The notes beneath the pieces are model-generated. The model was not told the origin of the DNA. It searched no databases and saw only the letters and a program-made list of their open reading frames with translations. Shown in pieces: positions 34,836-47,090 of a stretch of 64,000 bases of DNA (position 1 is its first letter; each line of letters starts with the position of its first letter). The position numbers and the translations under genes are program-made. Origin of the DNA: Meghimatium bilineatum (taxonomy: Eukaryota > Mollusca > Gastropoda > Stylommatophora > Philomycidae); contig CM067309.1 in the NCBI GenBank assembly GCA_034231615.1, positions 24,011,965 to 24,075,964 of the forward strand. The letters are read 5' to 3'.

Positions 34836-36299
34836 CGGGGGGGGGGGGGGGATTCGGGAAGGTTTATTTAAATGTCCAAATCACATATTATTTATTCTTG
34901 TACCAATAACAAAATTGTGTTGAACTGCAATTACGAATGAGAATAAACGCGTTCGAAGTCCGACTAATCGTTTTTAGGGATGCGGATTTGTTGAATACAG
35001 AAAATGTGTTGTCTCAAGTAGCAAGGTGAATAGGTGCTGTGCTAACGACATGGATGAAATCCTGACTGATGGCATCTGATTGTATTATGTATCTCCTTGA
35101 AATTACCAAAGTATATTATTCGATAGAAGGAGATTACCTTAAAAGAAAATTAATTTCCTTGTTTTTGTGGATTTTTTAAAGCATTTTTATGGGAAGCAGT
35201 GGAGATGGGCAAACCCATATAAACCTTCTTCCGCCCCTTATATATTGGCTTGCATGTGTCTGTAACATACATATTCTTCTTCTTCTATTGCTGATGAACA
35301 TGATGTAAACTGGAGAACGGAATGGTATGGGCAAATGTTTATAGCTAGCCCTGCGATCTCTGCGCACGTGGTCTCATTCTTTTCTCCATATTATTTTTCA
35401 TTACACATCTCTCTCATCCATAGAAAAGAATGAGTAGATTATCTTCATTGATGGACTTAATCATGGGTAATCTCAACGTTACATCTGCAGTAATTTCTAG
35501 TTTCGTCTTCTGTGCTAGATGTGACATTACCGCAGATATAACAAACTAAGGTGTTAACAATGTATTTACTTTACATGTGCATCGTTTAAGCCAGATATTA
35601 ACATAAATTTCCTTACTGTCTCAGTTCGCCATTATCTTTGTTTTCTCGGTGAATAGACGCAGGATCTCAAAACAAGACGATTTGTTACGGCAATATTTAC
35701 AAATAGTCGCCAATGACAACAGGAGTAGATAATTATGACAAGCCGAACTTTGAGTCACGATTGCATCCCTTGAATTAACGATATTTCTATAACGTTTCAT
35801 TCAATGTAAAAATGTGGAAAAGTTATAAATGGTTCCAGACCTCAGCATCGCTAAATCCCGCACCCAAGGCGACATAACTATCACAGTTGACAAGTCATCT
35901 TACACTTATTTATAAAACATTCCAGATAAAATAACGAGCTGGGATTTTTTCACAACAATCTTTACATCATAATACGACTACATCGCTAAAAGGTTTCTAA
36001 AAATTGATTCTCATGTCCAATTGTCATGGCTTATGCTGCAAGCAAACTGTCAGATTTCTCAGCATTTATTTACTAACATGTAAGCACGGTTTCCCCCACA
36101 ATATTTTCTCTCCGATCTGTCAGTTTATTATAATAGAAAGTGCTAACTATATTCTCTGCAGGTGGTAACTGGAGATAGCGGAAACGGTATAAATAACTAG
36201 AATAAATAACCCAAAATGTCAGAGGATGTACGACAAAGTGGAGAGTGCCACAGTAACAACACAAATAAGCGATAAATACTATATTAAGTAAACATTTTT
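34836..36299. other. Spacer, no gene seen
   Basis: Mixed sequence. CTTCTTCTTCT at 35275-35285 may be another GAA-tail end. Frames at 35176-35367 and 36073-36264 lack domains. Confidence 0.5.
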
Positions 36300-36390
36300 A
36301 CGGCTGACGGGAATTTAACCAGGCCCGCTTTAGCATCACATTGTCACTCAAGTAAACAGGTTTTCTGTGCTTGACCAACCACTTATTCCC
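36300..36390 (-). mobile_element. tRNA-related SINE-like segment
   Basis: The minus strand contains GCCTGGTTAAATTCCCGTC. GGTTAAATTCC (36310-36320) is B-box-like. Upstream lies GTGGTTGGTCAAGCACAG, a possible A-box region. Probably a SINE head. Weak. Confidence 0.35.
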
Positions 36391-37439
36391 ACCCCCCCCC
36401 CCCCCCAACACAAAAAAAAGCTGAACATTCAGCTTATGTACTCAAGTCTTTGAGAACGGACCAATCCAGGCAAAGACTGTTACAATAATAACGACCATCC
36501 AGTACAAGTATTGAAGTATCCACAAGAACACAAAGGCAGAACATCAGTATATTAAGTAATACTGTTACTATACTAACTAGCAAAAACAAAACCAAAAAAA
36601 TACCAAAAACAAATGTCACAAAATAAATAATAAAGTCCTTGCTCTTTTGCTTTTTTGTAATTTATTTTGTACATCGGTTTTCCTATGTGATTAGTTATTA
36701 TATATAACAGTAAATGCGTTACGAAATATAATATTTATCATAAATAGCTAGAGAAAGATGAATCATCTTGTATTAAATTGACTAGCGTCAGGCGAGTCAA
36801 TAGCTAGAGAAAAAAAAAACAACAACCAACAATAAACCACCTGCACAAAGTGGGTATATATACATATTTATACATTTATTTATTTATATGTAATACTACA
36901 GGTTGATCTACCTGTAGGTCCACGTTCAGTCAATTAGAAACGTTTTTTAATCACACCTACCAGGTCGACCTTTCCAAAGTAAATAGATTCAGATCTTCTG
37001 TGAAAGTAAGAAAGGCGGGAGTCTTGTGGACCACATCACTCCTAATTATACCGCTGGTCAACTAAAAATACGGGTCTGGTACAGCATCCCTATTACACTT
37101 TAATGATCTGATGTGAGGAATTTTTAAAGTGTAGTTTTTCTGTAGGAATATTTGGCTTCCTGTATCTCGGAAACAGCAAACAGTTTCTTCACGTAATAAA
37201 ACAGCTCTTTATGAGATCTTCTAGTATTTTGTGTAAATTCAAACTTGCTACGTCAGTGTATGAAACTAGTTTAATGTGCCCTTAAACAGGTCACTCACGA
37301 TGGACGTGATTTTTCAGTGGTGTAAACAGTGTGGGAGAGAGGGGTGTGACGTGTGATAAGGAATACATATTGAATTATTAGATGATTGGAAATGTGAAAC
37401 TCCAAATCTCGAAGTTACGTAGGTATTATTACGTTTATA
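36391..37439. other. Spacer, no gene seen
   Basis: Poly-C at 36391-36406, AT-rich sequence, and a nine-base A run near 36813. No coding signal. Confidence 0.55.
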
Positions 37440-37715
37440 ATGTGAAGAACATTATAAACAACACCTTAAACAACATTTTTCAACAACACTTAAAGTATCT
37501 CAAGCATCACCATAAACAACATCTTCAATACCATTTAAACAACAACATAAATAATACCTTAAACAATATCTTAAACAACACTTTAAACAACATTTGAAAC
37601 AACACCTTAAACAACATTTTAAATGTCACATTAATCAACACTTTAAGTAACACCTTAAATATCACATTAAACAACACCTAAAACAACATCTAAAACAACA
37701 TCTTAAACAGCATCA
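37440..37715. repeat. Imperfect 14-15 bp repeat
   Basis: AACAACACCTTAAACAACAT-type units, about 19 copies, much diverged. It gives a short Asn-rich frame that is not a gene. Confidence 0.85.
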
Positions 37716-37859
37716 AAAAAATTCTTCATCTTCAAACAAGTGCTAATACATTCTGACAATTATTTGACTGTGTAATTTCTCTTATTTGACCTCTTCTTCT
37801 GCGATCAGTTTCCTATATTCGGAAATCTAAACATGCATTCCGTGAAACGTTGTGGGTAG

Positions 37860-38075
37860 TTAACGTCTATGTTCAATTGTTTTATTGTCAAATCTGTTGC
37901 TGTTATTGTTGCAATCACATGGGTGATGTAGAATGTCTCTGATATTGTGAATCCATTTACGTCTTGATTTTCGTCTTGCCCTCATCCCTGATATTCGGCT
38001 GTTTCGTGCACTCGATGAGAGACAATCAGGATCTATTTTCATTAACTGTCCGAACCATTTGATTTGGTTTCATGC
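37860..38075 (-). mobile_element. LINE C-terminal fragment
   Basis: Minus strand: KWFGQLMKIDPDCLS-like, then SGMRARRKSRRKWIHNIRDI. This is the FGH-box plus arginine-rich RxRRKW segment of an RTE-type LINE. Confidence 0.75.
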
Positions 38076-38087
38076 ACAAACATCATG

Positions 38088-38235
38088 GTAAAGGTAACGT
38101 TATGTCCTGTTGCAGCAACCTGCCGTCGGGGATGATCATAACACGCCATGTACTAATCTGCAGAAATTATTAGGTGTGGTTGCCAGTTCCCTCCCTTGCT
38201 GTGTTTATTTTCCCCATCTCATAAGTCATGTACCC
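38088..38235 (+). repeat. Dispersed repeat, single-copy form of the 61-kb array unit
   Basis: Contains GTAAAGGTAACGTTATGTCC, ATGTACTAATCTGCAGAAAT and TTCCCTCCCTTGCTG. The same blocks occur at 61119-61400, where the middle block is amplified into a 42-bp array. Confidence 0.75.
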
Positions 38236-38544
38236 ATTTAGAGGCTGGTCTACTGGAGGAGTGGTCGTGTCAAACCTGCAATCACTACCCGGATTTTCTT
38301 TTTTTTCCAGATCTATATTCGAACCTTACACGATCTAACTAGGTGACAGTAAGCAAGCTCATATCAAGTAGACTTTCATGCTCTTCAGCAGTAGTTACAG
38401 GAAATATAATGTTATTGTAAATTATATTTCAAAGAAATAAATGCAGAAGGACTATTAAAAAACTATAATTGATGTAGTTTTACAAAATTACAAAGTAACG
38501 GAAACAAGATAAGAATCTCTGTTTTATATCCCCAGCTTGATGAT

Positions 38545-39240
38545 GGTCAAGATTGCCAAAATGTCCCGTTAAGCGGTGCGGTGATGACTGGGAGCTTTAG
38601 TTGCCTATCCGAGGCCAGAGGTGTCGCCTTGGTTGCGCTGAATTCGTATTTTTTATAGTTGTTTTGATATTATATATCCATCTTTCTCCAGGCATTCCGC
38701 TTGGATTGTATCCAGATCTTCGTATGCTATATGTTCATGTCAGTAGTTGGTTATAGTTCATTATAAAAGATCAGTAGTTGGTTATAGTTCATTATAAAAG
38801 GTATCCAAACCATTTTATTTATCTTTTCTCCATATATTATGTGCATGATCTTATATCGATTCTTCCCAGATTTCATCATTTCTCATTTTGTCTAGTTTAG
38901 TCACTCTTGTGGTTTTCTCAGGCATATAATCTCACATGTAAGTTTTCTTTGTTTGCCTACTGTCAGCTACCAAGTCTGGCACTGATAGCAAAGTGTTGGT
39001 ATAAAAATACTATTTATCATCTGTCTCTTGACTTTCATCTTGATCTTTGTTTGAGCAGTAAAGTCGTTAGCTTGTATGTCACTATGTTTGCTTTCTGGTA
39101 TCTTGTCTCAATCTCTCTAATTTTGCGTTGTCTGTGAATTTATTTCCCATGTATTTAAATTCAGAGATGTTTCACTTTACTTTTTCATATTGTTAATTCA
39201 TCGGATTTGGTGACTTGCTCGTTTTCTGTGTATTTGTTTC
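38545..39240 (-). mobile_element. Degenerate RTE LINE, 3' half (family of L)
   Basis: Minus strand: IPTLCYQCQTW, LTVGKQRKLTCEIICLRK, KIMHIIYGEKINKMVW, GMPGERWIYNIKTTIKN and SPRRLTGHFG. At the upstream edge lies TKYNMETNTQKTSKSPN, the RT segment after YADD. That segment merges into the 37-bp array. A 30-bp tandem duplication (CAGTAGTTGGTTATAGTTCA) sits at 38738-38797. Confidence 0.8.
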
Positions 39241-40617
39241 CATGTTATACTTGGTGAATGTTGTCGTGAGATGAAGATTTCTTATACTTGGTGAATGTTA
39301 TCGTGAGATGAAGATGTGTTATACTTGGTGAATGTTATCGTGAGATGAAGATTTGTTATACTTGGTGAATGTTATCGTGAGATGAAGATGTGTTATACTT
39401 GGTGAATGTTATCGTGAGATGAAGATTTGTTATACTTGGTGAATGTTATCGTGAGATGAAGATGTGTTATACTTGGTGAATGTTATTGTGAGATGAAGAT
39501 TTGTTATACTTGGTGAATGTTATCGTGAGATGAATATTTGTTATACTTGGTGAATGTTGTCGTGAGATGAAGATTTGTTATACTTGGTGAATGTTGTCGT
39601 GAGATGAAGATTTGTTATACTTGGTGAATGTTGTCGTGAGATGAAAATTTGTTATACTTGGTGAATGTTGTCGTGAGATGAAGATTTGTTGTTATACTTG
39701 GTGAATGTTGTCATGAGATTAAGATTTGTTATACTTGGTGAATGTTGTCGTGAGATGAATATTTGTTATACTTGGTGAATGTTGTCGTGAGATGAAGATT
39801 TCTTATACTTGGTGAATGTTGTCGTGAGATGAAGATTTGTTATACTTGGTGAATGTTGTCGTGAGATGAAGATTTGTTATACTTGGTGAATGTTGTTGTG
39901 AGATGAAGATGTGTTATACTTGGTGAATGTTGTCGTGAGATGAAGATTTGTTATACTTGGTGAATGTTGTCATGAGATGAAGATGTGTTATACTTGGTGA
40001 ATGTTATCGTGAGATGAAGATTTGTTATACTTGGTGAATGTTGTCGTGAGATGAAGATTTGTTATACTTGGTGAATGTTGTCGTGAGATGAAGATTTGTT
40101 ATACTTGGTGAATGTTTTCATGAAATGAAGATTTCTTATACTTGGTGAATGTTATCATGAGATGAAGATTTGTTATACTTGGTGAATGTTGTCTTGAGAT
40201 GAAGATTTCTTATAATTCGTGAATGTTGTCGTGAGATGAATAGTTGTTATACTTGGTGAATGTTGTCGTGAGATGAAAATTTGTTATACTTGGTGAATGT
40301 TGTCGTGTGATGAAGATTTGTTATACTTGGTGAATGTTGTCATGAGATGAAGATTTGTTATACTTGGTGAATGTTGTCATGAGATGAAGATTTCTTATAC
40401 TTGGTGAATGTTATCGTGAGATGAAGATGTGTTTTACTTGGTGAATGTTATCGTGAGATGAAGATTTGTTATACTTGGTGAATGTTGTCGTGAGATGAAG
40501 ATTTGTTATACTTGGTGAATGTTGTCGTGAGATGAAGATCTGTTATACTTGGTGAATGTTATCGTGAGATGAAGATTTGTTATACTTGATGAATGTTGTC
40601 GTGAGATGAAGATGTGA
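39240..40617. repeat. 37-bp minisatellite, about 37 copies, seeded by LINE sequence
   Basis: Units contain TTATACTTGGTGAATGTTGT and GAGATGAAGATTTG, with an ATCGTG/GTCGTG variant and a GATGTG/GATTTG variant that are patterned in the first copies. The first unit is continuous with the minus-strand LINE at 38545-39240, where the sequence reads HLTTTFTKYNMETNTQKT. The unit corresponds to the TTTFTKYN part. Confidence 0.93.
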
Positions 40618-40789
40618 TAGAGTATAATTACACAGTAGGAAACTCGTCACACGAGAGAGTGATGTCAATGTTATCTAATAAAGAAGACCGCCTTAAAGCA
40701 TAATATGGTCACTAATTCAAGTTTAAGAACAAATATTGATAAATTAGAAATTTCATACAAACTTTCTAAATTTCTCCAATATCTTTATA
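40618..40789. other. Spacer
   Basis: Short, AT-rich, no feature. No LINE sequence resumes here, so the 37-bp array marks the edge of the LINE. Confidence 0.6.
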
Positions 40790-41225
40790 GATTTAACATA
40801 CTACAGTCTGACACTTTATAATTTATTAATAGATTTAATTCACTACAGTTTGATAATTTATCTCTAGACTTGACTGCACTACAGTCTTGCACTTGATAAT
40901 TTATATATAGAGTTTTGACCGCACTACAGTCCTACGCTTGATAATTTATCTCTAGACTTGACCAAACTACAGTCTTACACTTGATAATTTATTCATAGAT
41001 TTACTTTACTACAGTCCTACACTTGATAATTTATCTTTAGACTTGACCGCACTACAGTCCTACGCGTGATAATCTATATATAGAGTTTTGACCGCACTAC
41101 AGTCCTACACTTGATAATTTATCTCTAGACTTGACCGCACTACAGTCCTACACTTGATAATTTATCTCTAGACTTGACCGCAATACAGTCCTACGCTTGA
41201 TAATTTATCTCTAGACTTGACGTTC
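40790..41225. repeat. 43-bp minisatellite, about 10 copies
   Basis: Units contain CACTACAGTCCTACACTTGA and TAATTTATCTCTAGACTTG. Two copies carry TATATATAGAGTTTTGACC instead. The first copies are diverged. Confidence 0.9.
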
Positions 41226-41334
41226 ATCTGATATCATACCTACAGAATTAACATACCACATTAGTGTCCGTGATACCCTTCTCCGCCCGCTTCTTACGGA
41301 AATCAGAACATTATATAAAATAGTAGTACCAACG

Positions 41335-41425
41335 TGATCTGCAGTGCATGTCGAAAACGGCGACTAAAGATGTTTGGCCATGCTGCTTGTTACTGCATTC
41401 ATGATTAAATCGAAACATACAATTA
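41335..41425 (+). mobile_element. Short LINE C-terminal fragment
   Basis: Reads RKRRLKMFGHAACYCIHD, matching the FGH box of LINE C-termini. Confidence 0.6.
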
Positions 41426-41849
41426 TCGAAAAGAGTATGAGTTTTATTTAAAAAAATAACAAATACCGTAGCTTTTTTTACTATCAGACAATATACTTGT
41501 TCCCAAACAGTTCAAAATTCAAAACCAGATTATGCGGTTATATTAGAGATTGATATTGTAGAAGTAGATGGAAAACTTTAGATTAACTGCAAGCCTAAAC
41601 ACATTTCATTCATATTTATGATACATTCTGTAGTTAAGTCTACTGACCCATGTGTTATTTTGATTCATTTCTTTCAAAAAAGTTTTTTGTAATCTTTTCG
41701 TTCAATTTTGTATAAATGATTTTTAATCAAACGGAAACTTTAATAATTTTGTGGCTGACGATTTGTCCAACTTCGTCAAGATATTTATATATTATCTACA
41801 AATGTATTTCATTCTGGTGTCTTGTACTAATCTACGTATCATTGTGTAC
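41426..41849. other. Spacer, no gene seen
   Basis: AT-rich without features. Confidence 0.6.
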
Positions 41850-42187
41850 AACTATGAACTATTGTTGTTCCGTATTCAACTATTAACTATGGTTGTTCCA
41901 TGTTCAATTATTAACTATTGTTGTTCCATGTTCAATAATTAACTATTGTTGTTCCATGTTCAACTATTACCTATTGTTGTTCCATGTTCAACTATTACCT
42001 ATTGTTGTTCCATGTTCAACTATTACCTATTGTTGTTCCATGTTCAACTATTAACTATTGTTGTTCCATGTTCAATTATTAACTATTGTTGTTCTATGTT
42101 CAATTATTAACTATTGTTGTTCCATGTTCAATTATTAACTATTGCTGTTCCATGTTCAATTATTAACTATTGTTGTTCCATGTTCAG
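41850..42187. repeat. 28-bp minisatellite, about 11 copies
   Basis: Units contain ACTATTGTTGTTCCATGTTC then AATTATTA. ATTACC and ATTAAC variants are clustered. Confidence 0.93.
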
Positions 42188-42558
42188 TTTCGTCATGTCC
42201 AACCTCTCGTAGTTTCTGATGTACAATTAATTAATTACAAAATTAATTACACAATGCCTACAAAACCTGCTTATATTTTCGCACTTTCGATAGTCATTTG
42301 TTTATATATTTATTGATTAACCATGAACCTTATTTCACAGATTATTGTTCTACGTGTGCAAGTTGTTCTTGTCCTGATGCTATTAATTAGAAACATAAGT
42401 CAAAGTAAGAATACAATTAGAATATACTTCCGTTTATTCCGCGTCTCATCTGTGGTGTCGTCATTCTGTATGTTGCAGATTTACAACAAAGTAACTATGA
42501 CAATAATTCTTGAAAAAATTTCAAATTAGCAAACAGGATTTGAGTTATGCATGGCCGA
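42188..42558. other. Spacer, no gene seen
   Basis: AT-rich. A 68-codon frame at 42323-42529 has no recognisable domain. Confidence 0.55.
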
Positions 42559-42703
42559 CGTAAGATATGTTCTCAGTAAAGATATGTTTTCAGTAAAGAT
42601 ATGTTCTCAGTAAAGATATGTTCTCAGTAAAGATATGTTCTCAGTAAAGATATGTTCTCAGTAAAGATATGTTTTCAGTAAAGATATGTTTTCAGTAAAG
42701 AGG
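42559..42703. repeat. 17-bp tandem repeat, about 8 copies
   Basis: Unit AGATATGTTCTCAGTAA with a TTTTCAG variant. Nearly perfect. Confidence 0.95.
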
Positions 42704-42847
42704 TGATTTACCTTATAAAAATATATCAATCGTAGGTTTTCGTATGCATATTCCTTCTTTTTGTTGAAAAATTTGATTCAATTTGTTAAATGTATCTTAT
42801 TATGAGAAATCGTTCTGGGAGGCGTTGTATCCACATTTTGGCTGAAC

Positions 42848-42893
42848 TTTTTAGTACTAAACGCCATATTCTTATTTATTTTGGGGGTGGGTT
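42848..42893 (+). repeat. Dispersed repeat, relative of 3783-3830
   Basis: TTTAGTACTAAACGCCATAT followed by a G-rich run parallels TTAGTACTACAAGCCATG at 3789. Unknown class. Confidence 0.45.
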
Positions 42894-42959
42894 AAATCTC
42901 TCTCCCCCCCCCCCCACCGCCTCCCGTGTGGGTTGAATACGCCGAACACACCTTTTTTA

Positions 42960-43032
42960 TCTACAGGCATGGAACCAGGTCGGATCAGATGGCACATATT
43001 CGTGAAAGGATCTGGTTCAAATCCCGATTGTA
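42960..43032 (+). mobile_element. tRNA-related SINE-like head
   Basis: GGTTCAAATCC at 43014-43024 is a good RNA polymerase III B box. CAGATGGCACATATTCG (42986-43002) upstream recurs with 15 of 17 matches at 61043-61059, also followed by a B-box-like TTGAATCC. No full tRNA fold is evident. Confidence 0.5.
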
Positions 43033-44045
43033 CATTATTATTTTTGTCTATAATAATAAATCTTCGATGCTTCTATATTGTATTATTAATTTACCTGGCG
43101 ATAATTACCCGGTCTTCATTACTCCCAAAAATTGTTTGCGCATTTTGACGTTTAGACTAGAGAATTCACTGACTTGGAAGTGATTACCTTCCACTACAAA
43201 ATTATTTATTATACTCCGAAAAGTAGGTGATCGATCTGAAGACGCTGTGAGGCGGCACAAGTAAATATCAAAATACAGATTATTCCATCCGGAAGAAAAA
43301 TATAGCATTATGATACTTAGACATGAATATAAGAACTAAATGACAGGCAAAGTATCAATGTACGAGAAGATGTACGGTTTTTTTGTGTGACAGAAATATG
43401 ACAACTTACATGTCATTGTCACTTCTTGAATCCAGTTATGAAGGTATCGACAGTTGTTCTGACAAGTTTTTGCAAGGGACGACACAATCCTAAAAAAACC
43501 TGTTTAGAGAGCTACATTGTCCCAGGAGAATCAAACATGATTAAAGCCATCTTATGCTGCCGCGGCAGAGTTCACGTGCTTGAGTTATATACACCTGAGT
43601 TTGGTCTATGGATTGCTGCTCCGTCAGCATCGACAGCTTGTCTGTGGCTTGCGTGGGGGCAAGCTCTTAGCTGGGCGGAGTATTCGGTGTTGATTTGTGG
43701 TAATAGGTGGGTGAATGTCTGAGGTTGTGAGAGTGGGGACGTTTGTGAGGGTTGGATGAATCAGGTGAGGTTTGTAGACATGATGATGAGGAGAATAGTT
43801 GTTTTTTGTGTGTGAGTTGTTGTAAATGGGCTTGTTAATAAGTAGTGGAATTTGAGAGGAAGTGAGTACGAGATGGTGAAGGGCTTGTTTCTGTTGGGAA
43901 GACTTTCTCTAAGGGGATGAGAGATAAGTCATAGCAAATGTGTGGGTGATAGCGGAAGTGATAGGTTGGTGGAAGGGAAGTGTGGGATAGAAGAATTTAC
44001 GGAACTGAACAACGGAATATTATAAAATGGAATTTCTAATATGTG
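43033..44045. other. Spacer, no gene seen
   Basis: A 98-codon frame at 43426-43722 lacks domains. Toward 44 kb the sequence becomes G- and T-rich and irregular. Confidence 0.5.
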
Positions 44046-44048
44046 GAA

Positions 44049-44049
<1 letters not shown>

Positions 44050-44081
<32 letters not shown>

Positions 44082-44101
44082 GATGTGTGTGTGTGTGTGT
44101 G
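44050..44101. repeat. (GT)n microsatellite
   Basis: Runs of TGTGTG interrupted once (TTGATG). Confidence 0.95.
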
Positions 44102-44179
44102 CCTGTGGGCAAGTGTTTGTGTTTGTATGTGTGTGTTAGAGTAGAACGAGAAAATGTGGTGATTCTAAGAGTGAAGGTG

Positions 44180-47090
44180 ATGAAATATGTGTTATTTTAT
44201 GAGTGAGAGAGTGTGGTGATTCTAGGAGTAATAGAGTGTGATGATTCTAGGAGTAAGAGAGTGTGATGATTCTAGTAGTAAGAGAGTGTGATGATTCTAG
44301 GAGTAAGAGAGCGTGATGATTATAGTAGTAAGAGAGCGTGATGTTTCTAAGAGTGAAAGAGTGATGATTCTAGTAGTAATGGAGTGTGATGATTCTAGGA
44401 GCAAGTGAGTGTCATGGTTATAGGAGTAAGAGAGGCTGATGATTCTAGGAGTAGGAAAGTGTGATGATTCTAGGAGTAAGAGAGTGTGATGATTCTTGGA
44501 GCAAGGGAGTGTGATGATTCTAGGAGTAAGAGAGTGTGCTGATTCTATGAGTGAGAGAGTGTGATAATTCTACGAGTGATAAAGTGTGATGACTCTAAGA
44601 GTGATAGTGATGATTCTAGGAGTAAGAGAGTGTGATGATTTTAGGAGTGAGAGAGTGTGCTATTTATAAGAGTGAGAGCGTGATGATTCTAGGAGTAAGA
44701 GTGTGTGATTATTTTAGAAGTGAGAGAGTGTGATGATTCTAGGAGTAAGAGAGTATGATGATTTTAGAAGTGAGAGAGTGTGATGATTCTAGGAGTAAGA
44801 GAGTGTGATGATTCTAGGAGTAAGAGAGCGTGATGATTCTATGAGTAAGAGAGTGTGATGATTATTGGAGTAAGAGAGTGTGATGATTCTATGAGTAAGA
44901 GAGTGTGATGATTCTATGAGTAAGAGAGTGTGATGATTCTATGAGTAAGAGAGTGTGATGATTCTATGAGTAAGAGAGTGTGATGATTCTATGAGTAAGA
45001 GAGTGTGATGATTCTATGAGTAAGACAGTGTGATGATTATTGGAGTAAGAGAGTGTGATGATTCTATGAGTAAGAGAGTGTGATGATTCTATGAGTAAGA
45101 GAGTGTGATGATTATTGGAGTAAGAGAGTGTGATGATTCTATGAGTAAGAGAGTGTGATGATTCTATGAGTAAGAGAGTGTGATGATTCTATGAGTAAGA
45201 GAGTGTGATGATTCTATGAGTAAGAGAGTGTGATGATTCTATGAGTAAGAGAGTGTGATGATTATAGGAGTAAGAGAGTGTTATGATTATTGGAGTAAGA
45301 GAGTGTGAAGATTCTATGAGTAAGAGAGTGTGATGATTATAGGAGTAAGAGACTGTGATGATTCTATGAGTAGCAGAGTGTGATGATTCTATGAGTAAGA
45401 GAGTGTGATGATTATAGGAGTAGGAGAGTGTGATGATTATTGGTGTAAGAGAGTGTGATGGAGTGATGATTCTAGAAGTAAGAGTTTGTGATGATTCTGG
45501 TAGTAAGAGATTGTGATGATTATTGGAGTAAGAGAGTGTGATGATTTTTGGAGTAAGAGAGTGTGCTGATTATTGGAGTAAGAGAGTGTGATGATTATAG
45601 GAGTAAGAGAGTGTGATGATTATTGGAGTAAGAGAGTGTGATGGAGTAATGATTCTAGAAGTAAGAGTGTGTGATGATTCTGGTAGTAAGAGAGTGTGAT
45701 GATTCTAGTAGCAAGAGAGTGTGATGATTATAGGAGTAAGAGAGTGGGATGATTTTAGTAGTGTGATCATTCTACGAGTGAGAGAGTGTGATGACTCTAA
45801 GTGATAGTGATGCTTCTAGGAGTAAGAAAGTGTGAAGATTCTAGGAGTAAAAAAGTATGATGATTCTAGGAGTAAAAGAGTATGATGATTCTAGGAGTGA
45901 GAGAGTGTGCTGATTATAAGAGTGAGAGCGTGATGATTCTAGGAGTAAGTGAGTGTTATAAATCTTGGAGTAATAGAGTGTGATGATTTTAGGAGTAAGA
46001 GAGTGTGTTTGAGTGAGAGAGTTAAATTTCTAGCAGTAAAAGAGTGTGTTGAATCTAGTAGTAAAAAAGTGTGATGATTCTAGGAGTAAGAGAGTGTGAT
46101 GAGTCTATTAGTGAGAGAGGATGATAATTCTACGAGTGAGAAAATGTGATGACTCTAAGAGTGATAGTGATGATTCTAGGAGTAAGAGTGTGTGATTATT
46201 TTCTCGAAGTAAGAAAGTATGATGATTTTAGGAGTGAGAGAGTGTGCTGATTATAAGAGTGAGAGCGTGATGATTCTATGAGTTAGAGAGTGTGATGATT
46301 ATTGGAGTAAGAGTGTGTGATGGATTGATGATTCTAGAAGTAAGAGTTTGTGATGATTCTAGGAGTAAAAGAGTGTGATGATTTTAGGAGTAAGTGAGTG
46401 TGATAAATCTAGGAGTAAGAGAGTGGGATTGAGTGAGAGAGTTATAATTCTAGTAGTAAAGGAGTGTGTTGAATCTAGGAGTAAGAGAGTGTGATGATTT
46501 TAGGAGTAAGAGAGTGTAAAGATTCTTGGAGGAAGAGTGTGTGATGATTCTAGTTGTAAGAGAGTGCGACAAATCTATGAGAAAGAGTGTGATGATTCTA
46601 GTAGTAAGAGAGTGTGCTGATTCTAGGAGTAAGAGAGTGTGCTGATCCTAGGAGTAAGAGAGTGTGCTGATCCTAGGAGTAAGAGAGTGTGCTGATCCTA
46701 GGAGTAAGAGAGTGTGCTGATCCTAGGAGTAAGAGAGTGTGAAGATTATAGGTGTAAGAGAGTGTGATGATTTTAAGAGTAAGAGAGTGTGATGATTCTA
46801 GTAGTAAGAGTGTGTGATAAATCTAGGAGTAAGAGAGTGTGATGATCCTACGATTAAGAGAGTGTGATGATTCTAGGAGTAAGAGAGTGTGATGATTCTA
46901 GGAGTAAGAGAGAGAGTTATGATTTAAGAGTGGGAGAGTGTGATAATTCTAGGAGTAAGAGAGTGTGATTACTCTAGGAGTAAGAGAGAGAGAGTTATGA
47001 TTTAAGAGTGAGAGGGTGTGATAATTCTATGTGTACGAAAGTGTGATGATTCTGGAGCGAGAGTGTGAGATTATTCTAAGAGTGAGTGAT
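44180..47090. repeat. 25-bp satellite, 2.9 kb
   Basis: Unit GATGATTCTAGGAGTAAGAG plus AGTGT. Central copies (44880-45260) carry a homogenised CTATGAG variant, and others have ATTGGAG or CTGATCCTAGG. Edges are more diverged. Non-coding (frequent TGA and TAA). Confidence 0.96.

Noticed and set aside
43426-43722. 98-codon frame with balanced composition
   Set aside because: No domain, no splice pattern and no repeat in the window. A chance frame is the safer reading.
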